Positions 1 to 6,281 are shown, counted from the stretch's first letter. The stretch is 8,164 nucleotides of DNA from an uncultured Erysipelotrichaceae bacterium (GCA_902782395.1 CACZNF010000017.1:1-8164), one strand, 5' to 3'. Notes: generated by a model not told the origin, from the letters alone. A program made the numbers and translations.

Positions 1-1
1 A

Positions 2-103
2 GAAGATTTAAAGAGAGTCATTCGCGAAACAACTAAGAATTTCACAGAAATTAAAGGCTTCATGTATTCAAGAGCAATCGACGACTTTGAAGGTTCTATC
101 TAG
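2..103 (+). CDS. C-terminal end of an unidentified protein (5' partial)
   Basis: A reading frame open from the window edge ends at a TAG stop (101-103) and gives 33 residues beginning EDLKRVIRETTKNF and ending DDFEGSI. It is charged and soluble-looking, with no membrane segment. I do not recognise the family from this tail. That it is a real gene is inferred from codon use like that of its neighbours and from its tight link to the next gene: the start of the antiporter lies 5 nt beyond the stop, and the TAG itself is part of the TAGGA that serves as the antiporter's ribosome binding site. The two genes are therefore probably co-transcribed and translationally coupled. Confidence 0.7.
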   Translation, partial: EDLKRVIRETTKNFTEIKGFMYSRAIDDFEGSI

Positions 104-108
104 GAATT

Positions 109-1332
109 ATGGAAGTCTTTTCGATATTTGCTTATGTGGCTGCTCTTTTGCTAGTGGCCTTATTATCGACGCGTTTAATGCGTCTTATCAAATTGCCTAA
201 TGTGACCGGTTATATTCTTACCGGTATTATCATGGGACCATTTTTGTTTGGTCTATTTTTCAACAACTTCTCATTTGATGGCATCAAAGATGCCCCTGTT
301 TATAAATTCGTTGATACATTAGGTTGGGTTTCATCAGTGGCTTTAGGCTTCATTGCCTTTTCCATTGGTACATCATTTAAATTCAGCACAATTAAGGCTT
401 TAGGCAAAAGAGTCTTAGTGATTACTATTTTAGAAGCTTTAGGCGCTTCTTTATTAGTGGTAGTCGCTTTATTAGTGGCACACTTTATTTTCCCAATGGT
501 TATTAAGCAATATAGAGCACATGGTCCATTAGTGGATACTTTATTACCAGTTGTAGCGTTAGACGATGCTGCCGCTTTAATTCTTTTTGCTATTTTATTC
601 CAAATTGCTACTGCTTTAGCGGGTGGTTCTGTTTCTGCTTATGCAATTATTGTTAAGCCATTACTTGAAATCACCATCTCATTAGCGGTTGGTGCGGTAC
701 TTGGCTTTGTGATTAGCTTTGCTAACCGCTTCTTTAAATCTAGAAACAATAGACTTATTTGGAACATCTTCTCTGTCTTTGCCGCTTTAGGTTTCTATTA
801 TTTATTTAAGAAAATTGGTGGCTTTGAACTCAGTTCACTTCTTACCTGCATGATGGCGGGTGCGATATACACTAACTTTGTTAAGGAAAGTGGTCGAACA
901 CTCGATGTCATGGATCGATTCACTTCTCCAGTCTATATGATGTTCTTTGTTATTTCTGGTGCATCTTTAGACTTAACTATCTTCTTTAACGGTGATGGTT
1001 TAGTGGTGGTCTTAATTGCTTTAACTTATCTTGTCTTCCGTGTCATTGGTAAATGGAGTGGTGCCTATGTTGGTGCAACAATCACCAGATGTGAACCACA
1101 AGTGAAAAAGTACTTAGGCTTTGCCTTAGTCCCTCAAGCGGGTGTCGCTATTGGTTTATCCACAACCGCATATAAATTATTCTCACAGTATAGCGACCCA
1201 TATATGCAAAAAACCGGCGCTTTAATTCTCGCCATTGTCTTAACAAGTACATTGGTCTACGAACTCGTTGGTCCAATGGTGGCCAAGTTCGCTTTAAAGA
1301 AAGCTCACGAAATCCCAGAAGAAAACCTCTAA
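109..1332 (+). CDS. Na+/H+ antiporter, CPA2/Kef-type membrane domain only
   Basis: A 407-residue polytopic membrane protein with about 12 hydrophobic segments, starting at residue 5-20 and ending near 395. It fits the Na+/H+ exchanger family (CPA2 branch, as in NapA and the KefB/C membrane domain), which exchanges cytosolic Na+ or K+ for protons. Seen in sequence: the paired aspartates ALDDAAA (D152, D153) in the ion-binding helix; FFVISGASLDL (279-289), a Kef-like signature; RVIGKWSGAY (311-320) with a lysine (K315) where electrogenic members carry one; and FALVPQAGVAIGLS (338-351). DD plus Lys suggests electrogenic exchange by analogy with NapA/NhaA. The protein stops soon after the last helix, so it lacks the TrkA-N/RCK nucleotide-binding domain of Kef channels. 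The start is supported by AGGA at 102-105, although the 3-nt spacing is short. Its stop codon overlaps that of the convergent hydrolase gene. Confidence 0.9.
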   Translation: MEVFSIFAYVAALLLVALLSTRLMRLIKLPNVTGYILTGIIMGPFLFGLFFNNFSFDGIKDAPVYKFVDTLGWVSSVALGFIAFSIGTSFKFSTIKALGKRVLVITILEALGASLLVVVALLVAHFIFPMVIKQYRAHGPLVDTLLPVVALDDAAALILFAILFQIATALAGGSVSAYAIIVKPLLEITISLAVGAVLGFVISFANRFFKSRNNRLIWNIFSVFAALGFYYLFKKIGGFELSSLLTCMMAGAIYTNFVKESGRTLDVMDRFTSPVYMMFFVISGASLDLTIFFNGDGLVVVLIALTYLVFRVIGKWSGAYVGATITRCEPQVKKYLGFALVPQAGVAIGLSTTAYKLFSQYSDPYMQKTGALILAIVLTSTLVYELVGPMVAKFALKKAHEIPEENL

Positions 1333-2417
1333 GCGCTTTCCTTCATTGGTAGTTTCTTAAATTCTGGCTTCATTAAGAAAGATTTGAATAGTCGTTTAAC
1401 CACACGGTTGACGACTTTTTTATCTTCTTTATCTAAACCTCTATATGCTTTCCACGCGGGACTAATTTGCAATAATAAAGTCTTAAAGAAAGTAGTGATA
1501 TCTTGGGTTTTAAAATTATCTAATTCACCAAAGATAATCTCGGTAAATCTTTCACGATCTTTTTCGTTTAATGATTCAATCCAATAGTTAAGAGATTGCT
1601 CTAAATATCTCGAAGAGATAGTTCTTTTATTTAAATAGACAAAATCATTATTTTTAATGACCCATTCAAAAGGATTATGCTGTAGTAATAATAAGCTTCT
1701 ACTTTTAATAATTTTGATATCAGTTTCGTTAGAAAATAAGACACCCACAACAGAAGATTGAGGAACAATCTTTGCGTATTTTTCTAATCGATCTTCTTTG
1801 TCTTTAAATAAGCCTTTAGCCCTAAAGCCAGGACCATCAAAGGAATAGACTTTTTTAATTCTTGAATCATCTTCAATTTGGCTTAATAAATAAGTACAAA
1901 TATTGCCACCTTTAGAATGGCCACAGAGAATTAAATTCTCTTTTCGATATTTCTTTAATAGACGCTTAATAAAAGAATCCATATGTGAATAAGAATTAAT
2001 CTTATCTTTAAAAGACATTTGGAAATCTTCTTTCCAACCAGTATAGGATGGATCAGTACCTCTTACCGCGACAATAATATCTTTATCACATCTCACGGCG
2101 ATAACCGCGAACTGAGTATCTTTCTTTTTGTCTAAGACGTATTCACTCGCTAATAGCTCAGCGTCTTTAAATCTTGGCGAGTTATATAGAAGTCTTAAGA
2201 ATCTTCTGGAATAACGCGGCACAAATGAACTGATATATGGATCTAACTTTTTATATTCATTAATATATTTAAAATCTTCTAGTTTAAGTGGTAGTTGGTC
2301 TTTAACATAACTAAAGTCAAAATACGCCACCCAAGACATGAGTAAAGCGTCCGCAACATTTGCGGGAGACTTTTTAAAGGTCTCATCGGACTTTTTAATG
2401 TAACCAATCATGTTCAT
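1329..2417 (-). CDS. DUF2974 (Mbeg1-like) alpha/beta hydrolase
   Basis: A 362-residue protein without signal peptide or membrane helices, so probably cytosolic. It matches the lipase-like family of unknown function DUF2974/Mbeg1. Visible in order: the N-terminal family block ADALLMSWVAYFDF (22-35), with a preceding IGYIKKSDETFKKSP segment that supports the chosen start; VAVRGTDPS (116-124), the class-3-lipase-like strand; the nucleophile elbow CGHSKGG (165-171, Ser168); SFDGPGF (192-198) with a candidate acid Asp194; and IVPQSSVVGVLF (217-228) followed by LLQHNPFEW (244-252) with candidate catalytic His247. The full set of likely catalytic residues is kept, so the enzyme should be active; the natural substrate (ester, lipid or other) is unknown. 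No convincing Shine-Dalgarno precedes the ATG, and the promoter geometry points to a leaderless mRNA. It is the only minus-strand gene here and runs antisense into the antiporter gene. Confidence 0.88.
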   Translation of the reverse strand: MNMIGYIKKSDETFKKSPANVADALLMSWVAYFDFSYVKDQLPLKLEDFKYINEYKKLDPYISSFVPRYSRRFLRLLYNSPRFKDAELLASEYVLDKKKDTQFAVIAVRCDKDIIVAVRGTDPSYTGWKEDFQMSFKDKINSYSHMDSFIKRLLKKYRKENLILCGHSKGGNICTYLLSQIEDDSRIKKVYSFDGPGFRAKGLFKDKEDRLEKYAKIVPQSSVVGVLFSNETDIKIIKSRSLLLLQHNPFEWVIKNNDFVYLNKRTISSRYLEQSLNYWIESLNEKDRERFTEIIFGELDNFKTQDITTFFKTLLLQISPAWKAYRGLDKEDKKVVNRVVKRLFKSFLMKPEFKKLPMKESA

Positions 2418-2423
2418 ACGAAC

Positions 2424-2431
2424 ATTATAAT
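2424..2431. promoter_or_regulatory. Symmetrical -10 box serving two divergent genes
   Basis: ATTATAAT is a perfect 8-bp palindrome that yields TATAAT on both strands (minus 2429-2424, plus 2426-2431). On the minus strand the six bases after the hexamer end exactly at the A of the hydrolase ATG (2417), so the predicted +1 is the start codon. An overlapping extended box TGATATTAT (2435-2427) with TTAACA (2457-2452) 19 bp upstream would start only 3 nt before the ATG. On the plus strand the start would be near 2438, leaving a leader of about 53 nt before the small membrane-protein gene. I see no good plus-strand -35 box, so the plus-strand role is less certain. Confidence 0.55.
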
Positions 2432-2490
2432 ATCACTTCAACCTTAAATCGTGTTAAAGTTAATTTACTTAAAAGGGAGAAAAATAAATA

Positions 2491-2880
2491 ATGAAAAACA
2501 ATACCCCAAAAATGTTTAGATATGGTAATATCGTGAACCTTATCTATCTCATTCTTTCTATTTTGATGCTCGTCCTTGGCTTTATCGCTATGATTGTTGG
2601 TGTCGTTGACGATAACCAAGACACTATTAATACTGGTGCAAAAGCATTTGGTTATGGTGTCCACTTATTAGCCGCAGTAATTCTTTGTAACATCTTCGTT
2701 AAGAAGGCACAAAAGCAAGTTGAAGAAGACTATTACCGTAGCCTCGCTCCATTCATTAATGCGATCGTCTTCGGCGTCATTTCCTTCAACCCATTCTATG
2801 TCATCGCTGGTATCTTTGGTATCGTCGTTAACGGTCAAAATAAGAACAAACCAGAACAAGTCGAAGAAAATAAAGAATAA
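2491..2880 (+). CDS. Small three-segment membrane protein, unknown function
   Basis: A 129-residue protein that I do not recognise. It has a short basic N-terminus (MKNNTPKMFRYG), a long hydrophobic segment at about 14-38 rich in Leu/Ile/Val/Met, a polar acidic loop (DDNQDT, 40-45), a second segment at about 52-70, a basic-then-acidic linker (KKAQKQVEED, 71-80), a third hydrophobic stretch at about 86-113, and an acidic tail (KPEQVEENKE). No cysteine pairs, lipobox or catalytic motif is visible. The start is supported by AGGGAG at 2474-2479, although the 11-nt spacing is somewhat long. It stands alone: divergent from the hydrolase, and closed by its own terminator 26 nt downstream, so it is probably monocistronic. 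That it is a real gene is supported by start, stop, codon use and flanking signals; the role is unknown. Confidence 0.82.
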   Translation: MKNNTPKMFRYGNIVNLIYLILSILMLVLGFIAMIVGVVDDNQDTINTGAKAFGYGVHLLAAVILCNIFVKKAQKQVEEDYYRSLAPFINAIVFGVISFNPFYVIAGIFGIVVNGQNKNKPEQVEENKE

Positions 2881-2905
2881 TTTCCTTTAACCTTATTACG
2901 AAATT

Positions 2906-2929
2906 AGACCCAGTTTTTGGGTCTTTTTT
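2906..2929 (+). terminator. Rho-independent terminator of the small membrane-protein gene
   Basis: Six-base-pair stem AGACCC (2906-2911) / GGGTCT (2919-2924) with a 7-nt loop AGTTTTT, then a T run to 2929. It begins 26 nt after the stop codon and ends this monocistronic unit before the dyad-rich intergenic region. Confidence 0.85.
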
Positions 2930-2960
2930 CATGCGATTTCCTTTTCCTTTATTATATAAA

Positions 2961-2990
2961 TATGCGCGCATAGCGGGTGCGCAAGCACCC
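2961..2990. repeat. GC-rich palindrome followed by a GNRA-loop hairpin
   Basis: Two perfect dyads lie side by side in otherwise very AT-rich intergenic DNA. The 12-bp palindrome TATGCGCGCATA spans 2961-2972. Two bases on, GGGTGC (2975-2980) pairs with GCACCC (2985-2990) around the tetraloop GCAA, which has the stable GNRA form. Only three T residues follow, so this is a poor terminator on the plus strand, and no T run follows on the minus strand. It may be a protein-binding site, part of a dispersed intergenic repeat, or a small structured RNA; the sequence alone does not decide. Confidence 0.55.
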
Positions 2991-3008
2991 TTTAACCTAT
3001 AATCATAT

Positions 3009-3061
3009 AAAAAATTTTAACTCGGTATTTTTTGCCTAAAAATATAGAGTTGCAATTATTT
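3009..3061. promoter_or_regulatory. Long imperfect dyad, candidate operator upstream of the Fic operon
   Basis: A 53-nt inverted repeat centred on base 3035. Left-arm blocks AAA (3009-3011), AATT (3013-3016), AACTC (3019-3023) and TATTTTT (3026-3032) match right-arm blocks AAAAATA (3038-3044), GAGTT (3047-3051), AATT (3054-3057) and TTT (3059-3061). By hand count 20 of 26 arm positions are complementary. The AACTC/GAGTT pair cannot be put down to AT-richness alone. The right arm covers the candidate -35 box, and the whole element lies upstream of the predicted transcription start, so it would act as DNA rather than as RNA. Operator function, possibly for the winged helix of the Fic protein itself, is inference. 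Confidence 0.45.
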
Positions 3062-3078
3062 TTCATGTGTATAATAAT
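3050..3078 (+). promoter_or_regulatory. Probable promoter of the Fic/EF-G-like operon
   Basis: A perfect TATAAT lies at 3070-3075, and the overlapping AATAAT at 3073-3078 is 17 bp from a TTGCAA (3050-3055) that could serve as a weak -35; the spacing to the perfect TATAAT would be only 14 bp. Either choice puts the transcript start near 3082-3085, a few bases before the GAGGTG ribosome binding site. This excludes the upstream GTG at 3067 as the translation start. Confidence 0.5.
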
Positions 3079-3099
3079 GAAACTGCACGAGGTGTACAT

Positions 3100-4140
3100 A
3101 TGAGAATGTTTGATTTACAGGGTGCTGTTAACAATCTTTTGAGCAACCCTAACATTGTTTCTTTACTTAATTCTATTGAATTATATAAAGGCAAAACCAC
3201 AATGGCCCACAAAATGAAAAAGGTTGAAAAGCTTACAGAACTCGCTTTTATCAGTGGTACTGAAGCTAGCAACGCATTAGGGACCATTTTTATTGGTGAT
3301 GACCGCATCAAAGCGATCTTTGAAAAAGGTCAATCTCCACAAACCTTACCTGAATATCTATTCGTTGGATATTACAAGGCTTTAAAACTTATTGATGAAT
3401 GCTACAAGTTCCAACCATTTGATCGTTCATTCATCTCCACATTACATTACTATTTATATAAGGATTACAACCCAGAAATCGGTGGTCAATATAAAGACAG
3501 TATCAATTACATTCAAGAAAGAATGCCAGACGGAAGTATGAGAACAATCTTCGTCACTGCCGAACCAAGTGAAGTCGCCTCCTTACTTGACAACTTGGTC
3601 TACCAATTCAATTTGGTCAGTCAAAATGAAGAAACTAATAAGCTTGTTCTTATTTTGGCATTCCTTCTTGATTTCATTTGTATCCATCCATTCAATCATG
3701 CGAATGGTAGAGTTAGCCGTTTAATGCTCAACTTCTTAATGAAGAGATACGGCTATGATATTGGTAATTACTTCTCAATTCCATATATCATGAGACAACG
3801 TTTATCCGATTATATCGATGCTTTTGAAGCTTCTTCACAAGGCTGGGGTAACAATGAAAATGATTACACACAATTCGTTACTTACATGTTAAAGTGCATC
3901 CTTGAAGCTTATCGTAAACTCGATTACATCATGGAAGTTAATAATGAAAAAAGTTTAACTGTTGAAAAGGTTTATAAAGTCATCTTTGATAGTGCTAGAC
4001 CAATCGGTAAACGCGTTATTCAAAATGTTTTATATGCCACAAGTCCTGCAACTATTGAAAAAGCTTTAGCAGAACTTATCAAAGATAATCGTATCCAACT
4101 TATCAATAAGGGCAGATACAGCAAATACTTTAGACTTTAA
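3100..4140 (+). CDS. Fic-domain protein with altered active-site motif and C-terminal winged helix
   Basis: 346 residues from the ATG at 3100, which has a good GAGGTG (3089-3094, 5-nt gap). An in-frame GTG at 3067 would add 11 residues but sits at the promoter, so it is unlikely. Fic proteins transfer AMP or another nucleotide or phosphate group to hydroxyls on target proteins. Seen in order: an N-terminal helical region; TEASNALGTIFIGDDRIKAI (54-73), the place of the usual S-S-x-I-E-G inhibitory helix; the flap region GGQYKDSINYI (128-138) with FVTAEPSEV (151-159); the core LDFICIHPFNHANGRVSR (190-207); and a C-terminal winged-helix-like region (about 285-346). The core differs from HxFx(D/E)GNGRxxR: His200 replaces the Mg2+-binding acid and Ala201 replaces Gly, while His196, Asn202, Arg204 and Arg207 are kept. 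The EF-G-like gene starts 14 nt downstream. It could be a Fic enzyme with changed metal or donor use, or an inactive regulator. Confidence 0.9.
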   Translation: MRMFDLQGAVNNLLSNPNIVSLLNSIELYKGKTTMAHKMKKVEKLTELAFISGTEASNALGTIFIGDDRIKAIFEKGQSPQTLPEYLFVGYYKALKLIDECYKFQPFDRSFISTLHYYLYKDYNPEIGGQYKDSINYIQERMPDGSMRTIFVTAEPSEVASLLDNLVYQFNLVSQNEETNKLVLILAFLLDFICIHPFNHANGRVSRLMLNFLMKRYGYDIGNYFSIPYIMRQRLSDYIDAFEASSQGWGNNENDYTQFVTYMLKCILEAYRKLDYIMEVNNEKSLTVEKVYKVIFDSARPIGKRVIQNVLYATSPATIEKALAELIKDNRIQLINKGRYSKYFRL

Positions 4141-4154
4141 TAGGAGTTATTAAT

Positions 4155-6206
4155 ATGGCAAATTACGATGCAAAAAATATTAGAAACGTCGTTATCCTTG
4201 GTCACCAATCCACAGGTAAAACAACGTTAGCAGAATCATTAGCGTTTATCGCTGGTTTGATTCCTCAAAAAGGTGAAGTCGAAAAGAAAAACACTCTTAG
4301 TGACTACACACCTGATGAACAAAAAAGAGGCGGTTCCATTCAAACCGCAGTCATCCCATTAGAATATAAGAATCATAAGATTAACGTTATCGATGTTCCA
4401 GGTAATGACGACTTCATTTCTGAATACATTGGTGTCTTAGGCGCAGTTAAAGGTGCAGTCTTAGTGATCGATGCTTCTATCGGTGTCCAAGTCGGTACAG
4501 TTAAACACTGGAATCAACTTAGAAAACGTGGCATCCCAACATTCATCTTCATCAACAAAGTTGATAAAGAAAACGTTAATTTCGATGAATTGTTAGATGA
4601 AATTCGTTCTAAATTAGGTAAGAACGCTATTCCATTCTGCTACCCATTAGGTCATGGTGAAGGCTTTGATGGCTTCGCTAATGTCGTTGACTTAAAAGCT
4701 AGAAGACTTCATGGCAATAAGTGCCAAGATGAACCAATCCATGATGATAAGAAAGAAAAGATTTTCGAACTTCATAACATGATTAGTGAAGAAGTCGCTA
4801 AAGCTGATGACGTCTTATTAGAAAAATTCTTCTCCGGTGAAGAATTCACCGTCCAAGAAGTTCATGAATCCTTAAGAAAACTCGTCTTAGCTGGTGAATT
4901 AGTCCCAGTCTTAGTCGGTAGCGCAACAAAGAACATTGGTATTGAAACAATGCTCGATATGTTCATTGACTACTTACCATGCCCAGCGGACTTAAAACCA
5001 TATGAAGCTAAAGATGATAATGGTAACGAAGTAACAAGAGAAACAAAAGATAGCGAACCATTCTCCGCTTATGTCTTCAAGACCATCGTTGATCCATATT
5101 CAGGCACAATTAATATTATTAAAGTTAATTCTGGTGTCTTAAAAACTGGTGATGAAGTCTACGTTGGTAAAGGCACACAAAGAATCTCCATGTTATATCA
5201 AATGACTGGTAAAAAGCTTGATTCCATTCAAGAAGTTCACGCCGGTGATATCGCCGCGATTACAAGACTTGAAGGTGTTGCAAGTGGTATGACAATGTCT
5301 TCTCCAAAAGCCATTATCAATTACAAACCAGCGCATTATCCATCCGCCGTTTTATTCAAAGCCATTATCTTAGCTAACAAGAATGATGAATCCAAGATTG
5401 GTCCAGCATTAGCCAAGATTCAAGCAGAAGATCCAGCAGTGGAAGTCAAACGTAATAATGAAACAAAACAATTATTATTAGGTGGTGTTTCTGATTCTCA
5501 ACTCAATTACGTCTTAGAAAAATTAAAGAATACCTATAAGATTGATGTCACAACTGAACCAATGAAAGTTGTCTATCGTGAATCTATTAAAGGTAGAGCC
5601 GAAGGTGATGGCCGTTATGTTAAACAATCCGGTGGTAGTGGTTTCTATGGTGTTGTTAAGATGAGATTTGAACCAGCAGAAGAAAACTGCTTCGCAGAAG
5701 AAGTCTTCGGTGGTGCTGTTCCAAAGAACTACTTCCCAGCTGTCGAAAAAGGTTTCTTTGAAGCTCTTAACTCTGGCCCATTAGCAGGTTTCCCAGTAAT
5801 CGGTGTTAAAGGCGTCTTAGTCGATGGTAAATATCACCCAGTTGATAGTAACGAACAAGCCTTCAAAATGGCCGGTATCTTAGCCTTTAAAGATGCTTAT
5901 CCAAAGTGTAAACCAATCATCTTAGAACCAATCATGAGAATTCATGTTATCGTTCCAAGTGAATATACTGGTGACGTTATGTCTGACTTAAATACCAGAC
6001 GTGCTCGTATCCAAAACATGGAAGAACACGAAGGTATGCAAGATATCGAAGCGTTAATTCCTGAAGCGGAAATCGTTGACTACGTCACACAACTTAAATC
6101 CATTACTCAAGCTTCTGGTTATTTCAATAGAGAATTCGTTAACTACGAAGAAGTTCCAGAATACTTAAAGGAAAAAGTTATTAAAGAAAACAAGATCAAC
6201 CAATAA
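4155..6206 (+). CDS. Elongation factor G-like translational GTPase (EF-G paralog)
   Basis: 683 residues, close to normal EF-G length, with TAGGAG (4141-4146) 8 nt before the ATG. GTPase domain: G1 GHQSTGKTT (16-24), G2 RGGSIQTA (58-65), G3 DVPGNDDF (80-87), G4 NKVD (134-137), G5 GSATKN (255-260). Then domain II (about 300-385), III (393-465), IV (466-590) and V (590-675). It resembles the EF-G-like group (EF-G2/FusA2 type) more than canonical EF-G: Gln-Ser in the P-loop where EF-G has Ile-Asp-Ala, Ser61 for the Mg2+-binding Thr of switch I, and Asn84 for the His that activates hydrolysis on the ribosome. Domain IV keeps KQSGGSGFYG (490-499) and YHPVDSNEQAF (560-570), with His561 at the place of the EF-G tip histidine, so ribosome binding is likely. 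The location beside a Fic gene, not in an rpsL-rpsG-fusA-tuf cluster, also argues for a paralog. Codon use is strongly biased, suggesting substantial expression. The exact function is unknown. Confidence 0.9.
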   Translation: MANYDAKNIRNVVILGHQSTGKTTLAESLAFIAGLIPQKGEVEKKNTLSDYTPDEQKRGGSIQTAVIPLEYKNHKINVIDVPGNDDFISEYIGVLGAVKGAVLVIDASIGVQVGTVKHWNQLRKRGIPTFIFINKVDKENVNFDELLDEIRSKLGKNAIPFCYPLGHGEGFDGFANVVDLKARRLHGNKCQDEPIHDDKKEKIFELHNMISEEVAKADDVLLEKFFSGEEFTVQEVHESLRKLVLAGELVPVLVGSATKNIGIETMLDMFIDYLPCPADLKPYEAKDDNGNEVTRETKDSEPFSAYVFKTIVDPYSGTINIIKVNSGVLKTGDEVYVGKGTQRISMLYQMTGKKLDSIQEVHAGDIAAITRLEGVASGMTMSSPKAIINYKPAHYPSAVLFKAIILANKNDESKIGPALAKIQAEDPAVEVKRNNETKQLLLGGVSDSQLNYVLEKLKNTYKIDVTTEPMKVVYRESIKGRAEGDGRYVKQSGGSGFYGVVKMRFEPAEENCFAEEVFGGAVPKNYFPAVEKGFFEALNSGPLAGFPVIGVKGVLVDGKYHPVDSNEQAFKMAGILAFKDAYPKCKPIILEPIMRIHVIVPSEYTGDVMSDLNTRRARIQNMEEHEGMQDIEALIPEAEIVDYVTQLKSITQASGYFNREFVNYEEVPEYLKEKVIKENKINQ

Positions 6207-6223
6207 TCGATTGATTGTTCTTG

Positions 6224-6254
6224 AGAAGAGGGATATCGTTCCCTCTTTTCTTTT
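6224..6254 (+). terminator. Rho-independent terminator of the Fic/EF-G-like operon
   Basis: Stem AAGAGGGA (6226-6233) / TCCCTCTT (6240-6247), 8 perfect base pairs, extendable by one G-T and one A-T pair, with loop TATCGT, then TTCTTTT to 6254. It starts 18 nt after the EF-G-like stop codon and separates this operon from surE. Confidence 0.9.
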
Positions 6255-6281
6255 ACAAAGAAATGTTAGAAAATAGGTAGT

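Noticed and set aside
1384..1587. 67-codon plus-strand open frame inside the hydrolase gene
   Set aside because: Antisense shadow of a well-supported gene, with no ribosome binding site and a composition unlike a protein domain.
2425..2664. 79-codon minus-strand open frame over the divergent promoter and small membrane-protein gene
   Set aside because: It starts inside a supported plus-strand gene, has no start signals and covers the promoter; an antisense shadow.
2668..2859. 63-codon minus-strand open frame opposite the small membrane-protein gene
   Set aside because: Antisense shadow without a ribosome binding site or a downstream partner.
2975..2990. GNRA hairpin as a second terminator
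   Set aside because: Only three Ts follow on the plus strand and no T run follows on the minus strand, while a good terminator already lies at 2906-2929.
3067..3099. GTG at 3067 as the start of the Fic protein (11 extra residues)
   Set aside because: It has no ribosome binding site and lies at the TATAAT box; the predicted transcript starts after it. The ATG at 3100 has GAGGTG 5 nt upstream.
3063..3311. 82-codon minus-strand open frame opposite the start of the Fic gene
   Set aside because: Antisense to a supported gene, with no start signals; it would end within the Fic promoter.
3100..6206. Calling the Fic/EF-G-like pair a classical toxin-antitoxin module
   Set aside because: There is no small antitoxin gene, the partner is a full-length GTPase of 683 residues, and the Fic motif is altered; the label would go beyond the evidence.
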